The position numbers were made by a program, and so were the translations under genes. Below, piece by piece: positions 1-8,777 of a DNA stretch of 64,000 nucleotides. The stretch lies in NCBI GenBank assembly GCA_030803735.1, contig JAURUC010000001.1, forward strand, positions 2,807,501-2,871,500, in the 5' to 3' direction. This DNA comes from Actinopolyspora lacussalsi (GTDB lineage: Bacteria; Actinomycetota; Actinomycetes; Mycobacteriales; Pseudonocardiaceae). The stretch's first letter is position 1. Each line of letters starts with the position of its first letter. Below the pieces are notes generated by a model, which saw only the letters and a program-made list of their open reading frames with translations, was not told the DNA's origin and searched no databases.

Positions 1-231
1 CGAACCTGCCGTGGTGACACTCGGTGTGGGGGCCGGGACGACAGCGGCCGTCCGAGCCGTGTGGGGTGCGGAGTTCTCCGCTCCGCGCGGTACGCGACGA
101 CGGTCCGGAGTCCGTCCGCACGCACCGGGGTTGTTCCGACGGGTGGGTGGCCCGGATGCTTGGCGGCGTTGGTGCCACCCTCCCTCGGAAATCGTGCGGC
201 GGGGGTTCGCCCACCGGGGTTAGCTCGCCGG

Positions 232-1110
232 TCATTCCCTGCCGCTGAGGCGGGCGATCTGCCGGAACAACCCGGAGTGATCCAGCGAGCCGTCCCCCTG
301 GGCCACGGCCGCGGCCATGAGCTGCGCGACGAGGCTGCCCACCGGGGTGGCGACGCCGGACTCGCGGGCCGCGCTCTGCAGGATGCCCAGGTCCTTGTGG
401 TGCAGTTCGATGCGGAATCCCGGCTTGAAGCTGCGCTCGCGCATTCCCTTGTTCTTGGCGTCGAGCACCTTGCTGCCCGCCAGTCCGCCGCCGAGCACCT
501 GGAACGCCGACTCGGTGTCGACTCCCTGCGCCTCCAGGAAGGTCAGGGCCTCACCGACGAGCGCGATGTTGCCCGCCACGATGAGCTGGTTGGCGGCCTT
601 GACCGTCTGACCGGACCCGGCCGGGCCGACGTGCACCACGGTTTTGCCCACCACGTCGAACACTCCGGACGCCGCCTCGAACGCCTCGGTCCCACCACCG
701 ACCATGATGGACAGCGCACCGTCGATGGCGCCCTGCTCCCCACCGCTGACGGGGGCGTCCAGCGCACGGACGCCCTGCTTGTCCGCCTGTTCGGCGACCT
801 TGCGCGAGACCTCGGGGCGGATGGTGCTGCAGTCGATCAGCAGCGCGCCGTCCGGGGCGTGCGCCAGCACGCCGTCGTCACCGAGCACCGCCGTCTCGAC
901 GTCCGGTGAGTCGGGCAGCATGGTCATGATCACCTCGGCGTCGGAGACGGCCTCGGCGATGGTGCTCGCCCCCTTGCCGCCCGCGGCGACCAGCTTCTCC
1001 ACCTTGGCGTTGCTGCGGTTGTAACCGGTTACCTCGTACCCGGCGTCGACGAGGTTGGCGGCCATCGGGCCACCCATGATGCCGAGTCCGACGAACCCTA
1101 CCTTGGTCAT
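232..1110 (-). CDS. glxR: 2-hydroxy-3-oxopropionate (tartronate semialdehyde) reductase
   Basis: A 292-residue member of the beta-hydroxyacid dehydrogenase family, expected to reduce tartronate semialdehyde to D-glycerate with NAD(P)H in the cytoplasm, the last step of glyoxylate assimilation. The N-terminus has the Rossmann motif VGFVGLGIMGGPMAANL, followed by the substrate-binding DAPVSGGEQGA segment and the catalytic-lysine region GSGQTVKAANQL. The ATG at 1110 is chosen over the longer frame because GAGGAG precedes it and the Rossmann fold starts at once. Hydroxypyruvate isomerase lies upstream on the same strand, and urate genes and malate synthase are nearby, so purine-derived glyoxylate is the likely source. 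A paralogous 3-hydroxyisobutyrate dehydrogenase is possible but fits the context less well. Confidence 0.88.
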   Translation of the reverse strand: MTKVGFVGLGIMGGPMAANLVDAGYEVTGYNRSNAKVEKLVAAGGKGASTIAEAVSDAEVIMTMLPDSPDVETAVLGDDGVLAHAPDGALLIDCSTIRPEVSRKVAEQADKQGVRALDAPVSGGEQGAIDGALSIMVGGGTEAFEAASGVFDVVGKTVVHVGPAGSGQTVKAANQLIVAGNIALVGEALTFLEAQGVDTESAFQVLGGGLAGSKVLDAKNKGMRERSFKPGFRIELHHKDLGILQSAARESGVATPVGSLVAQLMAAAVAQGDGSLDHSGLFRQIARLSGRE

Positions 1111-1300
1111 CGCGTTTCTCCTCTCGTCACTGAAGTATTCGAGTTCACTCTCGCCGGCCGGTCGCTCGGCCGGGCAACACGATTCGACGGGGTGCACAAC
1201 GGGCTTCGTGTCTTCCCGGCGAGCCACGTCCGGCTCTGGCCATCGCCGCTCTGACCGTCACCGGGGCCTGGTGCACCCCCGCGACGCGCCCGGGGGCCGT

Positions 1301-1465
1301 CGATTTCTCGCGAAATCGTCGTCCCGCCAGGGCGACACGGCCCCGTGCGGTGTCAATTTCCCACGAAATCGCCGCGCCCTCGGCGGTGCGGAGCCGAGCT
1401 CCCACCACCCAGCGGTCGGCACCGCAGCGGGTTCTCCCGTGCGGCGTCAATTTCGCGAGAAATTG
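1301..1465. repeat. Three copies of the dispersed GATTTC-AAATC palindrome
   Basis: The 552-base gap between glxR and hyi holds no convincing gene. It contains three copies of an 18-base near-palindrome at 1301-1318, 1354-1371 and 1448-1465. The first has the core CGATTTCTCGCGAAATCG, the second is degenerate in the centre, and the third is in the opposite orientation with CAATTTC/GAAATTG arms. Just before the third copy, at about 1412-1440, is a segment (GGCACCGC-GCGGGTTCTCC) that recurs next to other copies at 11.9, 31.9 and 39.4 kb, so this is part of a larger mosaic element. Confidence 0.8.
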
Positions 1466-1662
1466 AGGCCGCTGCACCGGAACCGTCCGTTGAGAAACGA
1501 CCGTGAGTGTCGCAGCGCGGGTGTCCCCGGTGCGTGAGTCGGATGCATTGCGAGGCCGGGCCGCTCGCCGCGTAGGTCGCTACTCAAGAGCCGGCCCAAC
1601 ACAGCAAGGCGCCGACTCACGTGACGGCTAACCGACCACCCGACAAGCCGCCTCGCTGACAC

Positions 1663-2460
1663 TCAATAGATCCAGCCGAAACTGTCGGCACTGGTACCGC
1701 TGGGCTTGTACTCCAGCGCCACGTGCCCGCGATAGCCCGCCCGCTGCAGCTTGGCGAAGTAGTGGTCGAAGTCCACCTGGCCGGTGCCGGGCTCGTTGCG
1801 GCCGGGGGCGTCGGCGATCTGGACGTGCCCGATCCGAGCGGCGTGGTTGTCGATGGCCGCTGCCGGGTCGTCACCGTTGGCGATCAGGTGGTACAGGTCG
1901 AACAGCAGTCGCAGATTGTCCACACCGCCCGATTCACGTACCCGGTCGATGACGGCGACCGCGTCGTCGGCCTTCTTGAGCGGATAGCTGGGGGTGCCGC
2001 TGACCGGCTCGATCAGCACGGTGCCGTCGACGCGCGCGGCTCCCTTCGCCGCGACGGTGAGGTTCTCCACGGCCGCGGCGTCCTGCTCGGCGGGCTGTAC
2101 GCCCTCGATCCGGTTGCCGTAGAGGGCGTTGAAGGCGGTGCAACCCAGCCGTGCGCCGATTCCCACCGCCACGTCGACGTTGTCGCGGAACTCGGCGGAC
2201 CTGGCGGGGTGCGAGAGCACGCCACGGTCCCCGGCGGGCATGTTCCCGGCGAAGAAGTTCAACCCGACCAGGGAGACACCGGCGTCCTCGACGGCGCGGA
2301 CGAACTTGTCGACCTCTCCGTCGCCCGGAACGGCCTCGGAGAACGGCCACCAGAACTCGATGGCGTCGAAACCGGCTGCCTTGGCCGCCGCCGGTCGGGA
2401 CAACACGTCGAGCTCGGTGAACAGGATCGACGTGTTGACTGCGTACGGGAAGCGATGCAT
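1663..2460 (-). CDS. hyi: Hydroxypyruvate isomerase
   Basis: A 265-residue TIM-barrel protein of the AP-endonuclease-2 fold, close to the usual 258 residues of Hyi. It should interconvert hydroxypyruvate and tartronate semialdehyde, feeding GlxR downstream. LIEPVSGTPSYPL and the C-terminal ALEYKPSG carry the two glutamates expected to bind the divalent metal and act as acid/base, and NALYGNR is also typical. The ATG at 2460 has AAGGGGG upstream; the longer reading frame would start inside an AT-rich promoter region. The gene is co-directional with glxR but separated by 552 bases of repeats, so separate transcription is possible. The palindrome at 2486-2502, just upstream, is a likely control site. 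Confidence 0.85.
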   Translation of the reverse strand: MHRFPYAVNTSILFTELDVLSRPAAAKAAGFDAIEFWWPFSEAVPGDGEVDKFVRAVEDAGVSLVGLNFFAGNMPAGDRGVLSHPARSAEFRDNVDVAVGIGARLGCTAFNALYGNRIEGVQPAEQDAAAVENLTVAAKGAARVDGTVLIEPVSGTPSYPLKKADDAVAVIDRVRESGGVDNLRLLFDLYHLIANGDDPAAAIDNHAARIGHVQIADAPGRNEPGTGQVDFDHYFAKLQRAGYRGHVALEYKPSGTSADSFGWIY

Positions 2461-2485
2461 CCGTGTGCCCCCTTGATTCACCTTT

Positions 2486-2502
2486 ATTTCACGAAGTGAA
2501 AT
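2486..2502. promoter_or_regulatory. Palindromic operator candidate upstream of hyi
   Basis: ATTTCAC-GAA-GTGAAAT is a perfect 7-bp inverted repeat with a 3-bp centre, in an AT-rich stretch 26 bases before the hyi start. IclR-family regulators bind short palindromes of this form, and an IclR gene lies at 14.2 kb beside malate synthase. The link to that regulator is inference. Confidence 0.55.
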
Positions 2503-2618
2503 TATTATTTCGTACAGCGATAGAATACTGAGTGTCCACGACAGGGTCAACACCCCTCGCACCGGCGGGCTACCGTGATGAGGCGTACGACGGGGCCGGA
2601 CGGAAGCGGAGGTGCTCG

Positions 2619-2873
2619 ATGCGACTCAGAGCAGAGTTCACGACGGAACCGTTCGAGGGCGAGGGCGATCCCCCCGCACACGCGGCCGTGGCTCGGGACG
2701 CGCTGCGCGAGTCCGGCCTGGAACCGGAGTTCGGTCCGCTCGGCACGGCCATCAGCGGGGACCGGACAGTGTTACTTCCGGCGCTGTCGGCGGTGCTGGA
2801 ACGGACCCTGGACGCGGGGGCGGACCGAATCACCCTGCAGGTCAGCATCGACGACACACCCCAGGACGGTTGA
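2619..2873 (+). CDS. Thiamine-binding domain protein (YkoF/MTH1187-like)
   Basis: An 84-residue protein matching the small thiamine-binding fold (PF01910). Recognisable features are the N-terminal beta strand MRLRAEFTTEPFEG, the FGPLGTAISGD segment in the centre and the C-terminal helix/strand DAGADRITLQVSID. Family members bind thiamine or related pyrimidines in the cytoplasm; the biological role is usually unproven. The ATG at 2619 has GGAGG five bases upstream. It is followed 8 bases later by a GTG-started HTH regulator, so the two look co-transcribed and the pair may act as ligand-binding protein and DNA-binding partner. That functional link is inference. Confidence 0.75.
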   Translation: MRLRAEFTTEPFEGEGDPPAHAAVARDALRESGLEPEFGPLGTAISGDRTVLLPALSAVLERTLDAGADRITLQVSIDDTPQDG

Positions 2874-2881
2874 GGTTTCAC

Positions 2882-3238
2882 GTGCATCCGTTGACTTCCG
2901 CGATCCAGCCGCTGCTCAGCCGGATCGGCGCCAGAACGGTGCCGGTCGAGGAACGGAAATCCGACGACGTGCTGCTCTACTGGGACGGTGTGCCCGCCGT
3001 CGCGGTCCGGATGCCGAACGAGGAGCTCACCAGCGCACTGGATCGATTGATCGCGCAGGTCGAGACCGAGCTGGGCGCGGGCCTGGCCGACCTCTCACGG
3101 GCCGACAAGCAGCGTGCCGTGCGCCTGCTCGAGGAACGCGGCGCCTTCACGCTGCGCAAGTCGGTGGAATCCGTGGCCAAGAAACTCGGGGTCAGCCGCT
3201 TCACCGTGTACAACTACCTCAACCGCGAACGCTCCTGA
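2882..3238 (+). CDS. Short HTH regulator resembling the DauR/YheO DNA-binding domain
   Basis: A 118-residue protein starting at GTG 2882. Its C-terminal half carries a helix-turn-helix like the HTH_22 domain of YheO/DauR regulators: LLEERGAFTLRKSVESVAKK followed by LGVSRFTVYNYLNRER. The PAS-like YheO domain that normally precedes it is absent; the first 60 residues instead contain VPVEERKSDDVLLYWDGVP, which I do not recognise. It lies 8 bases after the thiamine-binding-domain gene and probably shares its transcript. A cytoplasmic transcription factor is likely; its target is unknown. Confidence 0.7.
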   Translation: MHPLTSAIQPLLSRIGARTVPVEERKSDDVLLYWDGVPAVAVRMPNEELTSALDRLIAQVETELGAGLADLSRADKQRAVRLLEERGAFTLRKSVESVAKKLGVSRFTVYNYLNRERS

Positions 3239-3354
3239 ACAACCGGCGTCCGCCCCTCGACGCCCCTAGACATCGCCCCGCCGACGCCTCCCAGCGGCCC
3301 CGGCCGCGCCGCACTCCCCCGCCGGGCCGCGGTTTCCCTCTCGACCGGGCGCGG

Positions 3355-3372
3355 CGATTTCGCGAGAAATCG
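3355..3372. repeat. Dispersed GATTTC-AAATC palindrome
   Basis: Core CGATTTCGCGAGAAATCG, here extended by GCGG/CCGC to a 26-base near-perfect inverted repeat, in the 417-base gap between the HTH gene and uraD. The rest of that gap is GC-rich and holds no supported gene. Confidence 0.8.
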
Positions 3373-3539
3373 CCGCCACGCCGAACGGGCACACGCCGCA
3401 CAGCCCCGATCGCGGCACTGCTCCGAACGCAGTAGCACGACACCGACACGCGCAGCCGCCCCGAACCGGGCGATTCGGCCGAACGCCACGCACCGGAACT
3501 GCGATCATTGTGCGAACGCACAGCGCGGACCAGCAACTT

Positions 3540-3554
3540 TCAACAAAGTGTTGA
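3540..3554. promoter_or_regulatory. Inverted repeat upstream of uraD
   Basis: TCAACA-AAG-TGTTGA is a perfect 6-bp inverted repeat with a 3-bp centre, about 100 bases before uraD. It shares arm/centre geometry and the half-core AAGTG with the palindrome upstream of hyi, suggesting a common regulator for urate and glyoxylate genes. This is inference from two sites only. Confidence 0.45.
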
Positions 3555-3655
3555 CACCCTCGGTTGGGCGGTCTTAACTTTTGCCACCAACCGCTCCGAA
3601 GGAACACGCGGGTGAACCCGAGGAGAACAACCACGCGAATCCGTGGGGAACACCG

Positions 3656-4183
3656 ATGTCAGCACCGTCTTCCACCGGTACCGGCCCGGGACTGGCCAGG
3701 CTCAACAGCCTGCCCCGGCCCGAGCTCGTCAAGAAACTGCTGGCCTGCCTCGATGTGCAGCGCTGGGCGAACGAGCTGGCCGACAACCGGCCTTACGAGT
3801 CCGACAACCAGCTCTACGAAACGGCCGACCGCGCGGCGAACGAGCTCACCGAGTCGGAGATCCACTCCGCGCTGGCCGCCCATCCGAGGATCGGCCAGCG
3901 ATCCAGCGGCAACGACACCTCGGCCTCGTGGTCCCGCCGGGAGCAGTCCGGCGTCGACGCGGACGACACCAAGCTGGCCGTGGAGCTGGCGGAGGCCAAC
4001 GAGGAGTACGAACGCCGCTTCGGGCACGTCTACCTGGTGTGCGCGAGCGGACGCGGCGGACCGGAGCTGCTGGAGATCCTGCGTTCCCGACTGGACAACG
4101 ACCCCGAGACCGAGCTGCGCGTCGTCGCCGACGAACTGCGCAAGATCGCGAGACTACGGCTGGCGAGAGTGATCGAAGCGTGA
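3656..4183 (+). CDS. uraD: 2-oxo-4-hydroxy-4-carboxy-5-ureidoimidazoline (OHCU) decarboxylase
   Basis: A 175-residue cytoplasmic enzyme of the third step of urate oxidation, decarboxylating OHCU to S-allantoin. The catalytic histidine lies in AAHPRIGQRSS and is followed by the WSRREQSGV segment with the conserved Glu-Gln; both are signatures of the family, as is FGHVYLVCASGR near the C-terminus. ATG 3656 is chosen because homology begins shortly after; GGGGAA lies upstream. The stop overlaps the GTG start of the HIU hydrolase by four bases, so translation is coupled. The order uraD-uraH-uricase puts all three urate-to-allantoin enzymes in one operon. Confidence 0.92.
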   Translation: MSAPSSTGTGPGLARLNSLPRPELVKKLLACLDVQRWANELADNRPYESDNQLYETADRAANELTESEIHSALAAHPRIGQRSSGNDTSASWSRREQSGVDADDTKLAVELAEANEEYERRFGHVYLVCASGRGGPELLEILRSRLDNDPETELRVVADELRKIARLRLARVIEA

Positions 4184-4530
4184 GCGAGACAACCACGAGT
4201 GCCGTCACCACACACGTCCTGGACTCCTCCCGGGGGCTGCCCGCCGCGGGGATCGAGGTCGCGCTGGAGCAGGCCACGCGGGACGGGTGGACCTCACTCG
4301 GCGAAGCCGTGACCAACGACGACGGCAGGGCCAAACAGCTCGGACCGAGCCGGCTGACCGAAGGCACCTACCGGCTGACCTTCGAAACAGGGACGTACTT
4401 CCAACGCCTGGGCGTCGACTCCTTCTATCCGCAGGTGCAGATCACCTTCCGCCTCGCGGACGCGGAGCAGCACTACCACGTTCCGCTGTTGTTGAGCCCG
4501 TTCGCATATTCCACATACCGAGGGAGCTGA
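4180..4530 (+). CDS. uraH: 5-hydroxyisourate hydrolase (transthyretin-like)
   Basis: A 116-residue transthyretin-related protein that hydrolyses 5-hydroxyisourate, the uricase product, to OHCU. The N-terminal THVLDSSRGLPAAG and the C-terminal signature YSTYRGS are diagnostic. The GTG start at 4180 overlaps the uraD stop (GTGA), and the gene ends 7 bases before the uricase start, so it is the middle gene of a tightly packed operon. Enzymes of this family are cytoplasmic homotetramers. Confidence 0.93.
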   Translation: MSETTTSAVTTHVLDSSRGLPAAGIEVALEQATRDGWTSLGEAVTNDDGRAKQLGPSRLTEGTYRLTFETGTYFQRLGVDSFYPQVQITFRLADAEQHYHVPLLLSPFAYSTYRGS

Positions 4531-4537
4531 TCAGCTC

Positions 4538-5428
4538 ATGGGCATCGTCATGGGCCCCAACCAGTACGGCAAGTCCGAGTGCCGCATCGTCACGATCAAC
4601 CGGGGCAGCAGCAGGCACACCATCAAGGACCTCAACGTCAGCACCGCGCTGCGCGGTGACTTCGACGACACGCACTACACCGGTGACAACGCCAAGGTGC
4701 TGCCGACCGACACCCAGAAGAACACGGTCTACGGCCTGGCGAAGGAGCAGCCGGTCGGGGAGATCGAGGACTTCGCGGTACGGCTCGGACGGCACTTCAT
4801 CGACACCCAGGAGCCGGTCAAGGGCGCGCGCATCCTCGTCGAGGAGTACGCCTGGGAGCGCATCCCGGTGGCGGGCACCGGCCACGACCACTCGTTCGCC
4901 AGGTCCAGCGACGAGAAGCGCACCACCGCGGTGACCATCGACGGTTCGGAGACGCACGTGGTCTCCGGGCTCAAGGACCTGGTCGTGCTGAAGTCCACGG
5001 GTTCGGAGTTCTGGGGCTATCCCAAGGACCGGTTCACCACGCTGGGCGAGACCGAGGACCGGATTCTCGCCACGGCGGTCACGGCCCGGTGGCGTTACCT
5101 GCGCAACGATGTGGACTGGGCGAAGAGCTTCGGCTCGATCCGGGAAACCATGCTCGAAACATTCGCCACCACCCACAGCTACGCGTTGCAGCAGAGCCTG
5201 CACGAAATGGGCAAGGCAGTGCTGGAAAAGCATCCCGAGGTCGCCGAAGTACGGATGTCGCTGCCCAACAAGCACCATTTCCTGGTGGACATGGAACCGT
5301 TCGGCATGCAGAACGAGAACGAGGTTTTCTTCGCCGCCGACCGCCCCTACGGACTCATCGAGGGCACCGTGACCCGCGACGACGTCGACGAGGCACCGCG
5401 AGCCTGGTACAGCCTGCCGGAATTCTGA
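4538..5428 (+). CDS. pucL: Urate oxidase (factor-independent uricase)
   Basis: A 296-residue uricase that oxidises urate with O2 to 5-hydroxyisourate and H2O2. The start has YGKSECRIVTINR with the conserved lysine; TGDNAKVLPTDTQKNTVY carries the catalytic threonine of the Lys-Thr pair; NKHHFLVDMEPFG is the C-terminal T-fold segment. Length matches bacterial uricases, and there is no peroxisomal signal. It closes the uraD-uraH-uricase operon, and a strong hairpin follows. A urate permease is the next gene downstream, on the same strand. Confidence 0.95.
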   Translation: MGIVMGPNQYGKSECRIVTINRGSSRHTIKDLNVSTALRGDFDDTHYTGDNAKVLPTDTQKNTVYGLAKEQPVGEIEDFAVRLGRHFIDTQEPVKGARILVEEYAWERIPVAGTGHDHSFARSSDEKRTTAVTIDGSETHVVSGLKDLVVLKSTGSEFWGYPKDRFTTLGETEDRILATAVTARWRYLRNDVDWAKSFGSIRETMLETFATTHSYALQQSLHEMGKAVLEKHPEVAEVRMSLPNKHHFLVDMEPFGMQNENEVFFAADRPYGLIEGTVTRDDVDEAPRAWYSLPEF

Positions 5429-5437
5429 TTCCGCCGC

Positions 5438-5469
5438 CGGGGTCGCCGGAAGCAGAACCGGCGACCCCG
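5438..5469 (+). terminator. Hairpin terminator after uricase
   Basis: A perfect 12-bp stem (CGGGGTCGCCGG paired with its complement) and an 8-base loop, beginning 10 bases after the uricase stop and followed by TTGTTTC. It separates the urate operon from the permease. Confidence 0.8.
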
Positions 5470-5593
5470 TTGTTTCACCTTTCGTCTTTTTCTTCGGAAA
5501 CCACACCGTTACTCGACGGCAACGCCTGATTCGAGATTTCGCAGAGAATTGATTTAGCTAACCCATATTTCCTCCGTGGCCCAGGAGTACCCA

Positions 5594-7117
5594 ATGCCCC
5601 TGTTCATCAGTAGGCGCAATCGCGGCACGAGAAACGGAAGACAGGACTCCCATCCGGTGGACGAGGTACTTCCGCCGGGCAAACTGCTGGCCTACGGTGT
5701 GCAGCACATCGCCGCGATGTACGCGGGTGTGGTGGCGCCCCCGCTGATCATCGGCCAGGCACTGGGGCTGGACCCGCTCCGGATGACGCTGCTGATCGGC
5801 GCGAGCCTGCTGACGGCGGGAATCGCGACCCTGCTGCAGGCGGTCGGTGTCTGGCGGGTCGGTGCGCGCATGCCGTTCGTCAACGGCGTCACCTTCGGCT
5901 CCGTGGCCCCCATCCTGGCCATCGTCGCGCAGCACGACCAGCAACAAGCACTGTCCATAGTCTATGGCTCGGTGTTGATCGCCGGGATCCTCGCCTTCAT
6001 CGCCGCACCATACTTCTCCCGGTTGGTGCGCTTCTTCCCGCCGCTGGTCAACGGCACCGTGATCACGCTGATCGGACTGTCGCTGTTCCCCGTCGCGATC
6101 GGTTGGATAGCCGGTAACGACAGCGAGGCCGCCGACTTCGCCTCCCCGCTGCGGGTCGGCCTCGGGGCTGGGACATTCGTACTGGTCCTGCTGCTCAACA
6201 GGTTCCTCAAGGGCTTCTGGAACCGGATCGCACTGCTGATCGGCCTGGTCATCGGAACCCTCGTGGCGTGGCCGCTGGGCGCGGTGGACAGCTCGACCTT
6301 CGCGCAGGCCCCGATCTTCGACATCCCCATGCCGTTCGAACTCGCCGCTCCGGCGTTCAGCCTCACGGCGACGATCTCCATCTGCATCGTGATGCTCGTC
6401 GCGATGATGGAGAGCACCGCGGACATGATCGCGCTGGGCGAGATCGTGGACCGCCCCGCCGACGAGCAGACGATCGCGGCCGGGCTGCGTGCCGACGGCG
6501 CGGGCAGCGCGCTGAGCGCGGTGTTCGGCGGATTCACCTGCAGCGCGTTCGCGCAGAACGTCGGGCTGGTCGCGCTGACCAGGGTCAAGAGCAGGTTCGT
6601 CGTGGCGGCCGCGGGTGGCGTGCTGATCATGCTCGGGTTGTTCCCGATCGTCGGCGCCGTGGTCTCGCTGGTACCGCAGCCAGTGCTGGGCGGTGCGGCG
6701 CTGGTGCTGTTCGGCTCGGTCGCCTCCAGCGGGATGCGCACGCTGGGCAAGGCTGATCTCGGTAACCCGCTGAACTCGCTGGTGGTCGCGGGGGCGGTGG
6801 GGGTCGGCATGATCCCGATCGTGTCGCCGGACTTCTACGAGCACTTCCCCGCCGCGCTGCGTACCGTGCTGGACTCCGGCATCAGCACCGGCTGCCTGGC
6901 CGCGCTGGCGCTGAACCTGCTGTTCAACGGGACGCGAGGCTCCGAACAGGACGAGCACCCGGCTTCCGGAGCGGACGAGGCCCCGGAAGGCGCGGCAGCG
7001 GTGGTCTCGGCCGACACCGCGGAGCCCGAGGAGGTGGGTGCGGGTGGAACGCAGGCGGGGCCGGTTCCGACCCCCAGACCGAACAGCGTCGCGCAGGACT
7101 CCGAACGCGGCGGCTGA
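5594..7117 (+). CDS. Urate/xanthine permease, NCS2 (NAT) family
   Basis: A 507-residue multi-span inner-membrane permease of the nucleobase-ascorbate transporter family, expected to import urate or xanthine by proton symport. The NAT signature QNVGLVALTR is in the expected place in transmembrane segment 10, and GVQHIAAMYAGVVAPPL is the family N-terminal segment. ATG 5594 is preferred over GTG 5576 because AGGAG lies 6 bases before it. The C-terminal tail of about 60 residues is acidic and low-complexity, rich in Ala, Glu and Pro, and is probably cytoplasmic. Position next to the urate operon points to urate as the substrate. Confidence 0.88.
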   Translation: MPLFISRRNRGTRNGRQDSHPVDEVLPPGKLLAYGVQHIAAMYAGVVAPPLIIGQALGLDPLRMTLLIGASLLTAGIATLLQAVGVWRVGARMPFVNGVTFGSVAPILAIVAQHDQQQALSIVYGSVLIAGILAFIAAPYFSRLVRFFPPLVNGTVITLIGLSLFPVAIGWIAGNDSEAADFASPLRVGLGAGTFVLVLLLNRFLKGFWNRIALLIGLVIGTLVAWPLGAVDSSTFAQAPIFDIPMPFELAAPAFSLTATISICIVMLVAMMESTADMIALGEIVDRPADEQTIAAGLRADGAGSALSAVFGGFTCSAFAQNVGLVALTRVKSRFVVAAAGGVLIMLGLFPIVGAVVSLVPQPVLGGAALVLFGSVASSGMRTLGKADLGNPLNSLVVAGAVGVGMIPIVSPDFYEHFPAALRTVLDSGISTGCLAALALNLLFNGTRGSEQDEHPASGADEAPEGAAAVVSADTAEPEEVGAGGTQAGPVPTPRPNSVAQDSERGG

Positions 7118-7221
7118 CAGCGGTTCGCGAGCGCTCGACGAGATGACCCCGACGGCCGGATGATCGGTGCCGCTGCGAAGCACCGCCGCCCCGAGGGCCT
7201 CCGAAGAACGACTCTCCCGAA

Positions 7222-7258
7222 AAGCGGGGATCCGGTCCGCACGACCGGATCCCCGCTT
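7222..7258 (+). terminator. Strong hairpin after the permease
   Basis: A perfect 16-bp stem starting AAGCGGGGATCCGGTC with a 5-base loop, about 100 bases after the permease stop. No T-run follows, as is common in high-GC actinomycetes. The next 360 bases up to the amidase start hold no gene I can support. Confidence 0.8.
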
Positions 7259-7619
7259 CGCGTGTCTCAGCCGCGGAACTCATCGTGACGCCCAGAGCAG
7301 TCCATGGAATAACCGCTCTTCTCGTTTCTGTTTTCTACCCGCGCGCTGATCAGGTTTTCCCGACGCCGAACCGAGTGAACGAGCGGGGAAAAATGTGAAT
7401 GTCGCGTGAATGCTGCCAAAAAAGGAAGACACGCGGAATACGGCCGTTTCGGCGAATCATTTTCACCCGTCCGGAGCAGGAAACTCGACCGGACGGCGGC
7501 AATCCGGCCGAAACTCCGAACAGCTTCTTGTCACCTCCCCCGTCGGTGGGAAAAATTCGCTCCGCCCGTTCGCGAACCGAAAATCATCGTCCACCGATTC
7601 CCACGGCGGGAGCGAGCAG

Positions 7620-8696
7620 ATGCCCTACAGACGGCGGGACGCGAAACCGAACGAGACCACCCGGCGAGCGCTGCTCGGTGGCACGCTGCTGGGAACCACC
7701 GGCCTGTTGTTGGGCGGCACCGCGGCGGCCGCGACCTCACCCCCGAGCACACGCGCGCTGACCATCGCGGGTACCGACGCATGGGGAGCGCGCCCACCCC
7801 GGAGCGAGCCGGTGGTACTGGCACGCCCGGCCCGCAAGATCATCGTGCACCACACCGCCACCCCCAACAGCACGGATTACTCCCGTGCGCACGCCTTCGA
7901 GCTGGCACGGTCCATCCAGGACTACCACATGGACCACAACGGCTGGATCGACACCGGCCAGCACTTCACCCTCAGCCGGGGCGGCCACGTCACCGAGGGC
8001 AGGCACCACAGCCTCACCGCCTTCGACGGTGGTGGCAGCCACGTGGTCAGCGCGCACACCCGTGGCCAGAACAGGTTGGCCGTGGGGATCGAGAACGAGG
8101 GCACCTACAACAGCGTGGCGTTCCCGAGCACCCAGTACGACAAGCTGGTGGAACTCTGCGTGGCGCTGTGCTCGTCCTACGGCATCGAGCCCTACGAGAT
8201 CTACGGGCACCGCGACTTCAACGCCACCGACTGCCCCGGCGACCGGCTCTACGCCCTGCTGGGGCAGCTGCGCGCGGACGTGGCCGCCTCGGTCGGCGGT
8301 GACCCCACCGGGGTGAGCTGGCCGCTGCTGCGCCCCGGGGACGAGGGCGAGCGGGTGCGGATGCTGCAGCACCTGCTCAACGAGCACGGCGCGGCGTTGA
8401 CCACCGACGGGATCTACGGCCCCGCCACCGAGAGTGCGGTGGGCGACTTCCAGCGCTCCACCGGCGCCATAGTGGACGGTCTGGCGGGCAACCAGACCTG
8501 GAACCAGGCGGTCCGCGACCGCGCGAACGGCGACAGCGGACCGGCGGTGCGGGCGGTGCAGCAGCGGCTCGGCACGACGGTGGACGGCATCTTCGGCCCG
8601 GTCACCGAGTCGGCGGTGCGGAACTTCCAGCAAGCGCGGGGACTGCGTGTCGACGGCGTGGTCGACGCCCGCACCTGGGACGAGCTGGTCGGCTGA
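7620..8696 (+). CDS. Secreted N-acetylmuramoyl-L-alanine amidase with two peptidoglycan-binding domains
   Basis: A 358-residue exported protein. Residues 1-40 form a twin-arginine-type signal (an RR pair before a hydrophobic ALLGGTLLGTTGLLLGG stretch). An amidase_2/PGRP domain follows (about 45-215) with zinc ligands in IIVHHTATPN and HRDFNATDCPGD. Two PG_binding_1 repeats occupy about 230-358 (LRPGDEGERVRMLQ; GDSGPAVRAVQQRLG). It should cleave the muramoyl-alanine bond of peptidoglycan outside the cell. ATG 7620 has GGGAG upstream; a longer open frame exists but would displace the signal peptide. It is followed by another peptidoglycan hydrolase on the same strand. Confidence 0.9.
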   Translation: MPYRRRDAKPNETTRRALLGGTLLGTTGLLLGGTAAAATSPPSTRALTIAGTDAWGARPPRSEPVVLARPARKIIVHHTATPNSTDYSRAHAFELARSIQDYHMDHNGWIDTGQHFTLSRGGHVTEGRHHSLTAFDGGGSHVVSAHTRGQNRLAVGIENEGTYNSVAFPSTQYDKLVELCVALCSSYGIEPYEIYGHRDFNATDCPGDRLYALLGQLRADVAASVGGDPTGVSWPLLRPGDEGERVRMLQHLLNEHGAALTTDGIYGPATESAVGDFQRSTGAIVDGLAGNQTWNQAVRDRANGDSGPAVRAVQQRLGTTVDGIFGPVTESAVRNFQQARGLRVDGVVDARTWDELVG

Positions 8697-8777
8697 TCCT
8701 TCGAGCACACCGGTTTTCCCCACGGCGGTGCGCACAACCCGAGCGCGCCGTCCGAACCCCTACAAGGGAGGTAGGAA

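Noticed and set aside
61..909. Long plus-strand open frame of 282 codons
   Set aside because: It is the antisense shadow of glxR: high-GC third-position bias keeps the opposite strand open. It has no motif or ribosome-binding site.
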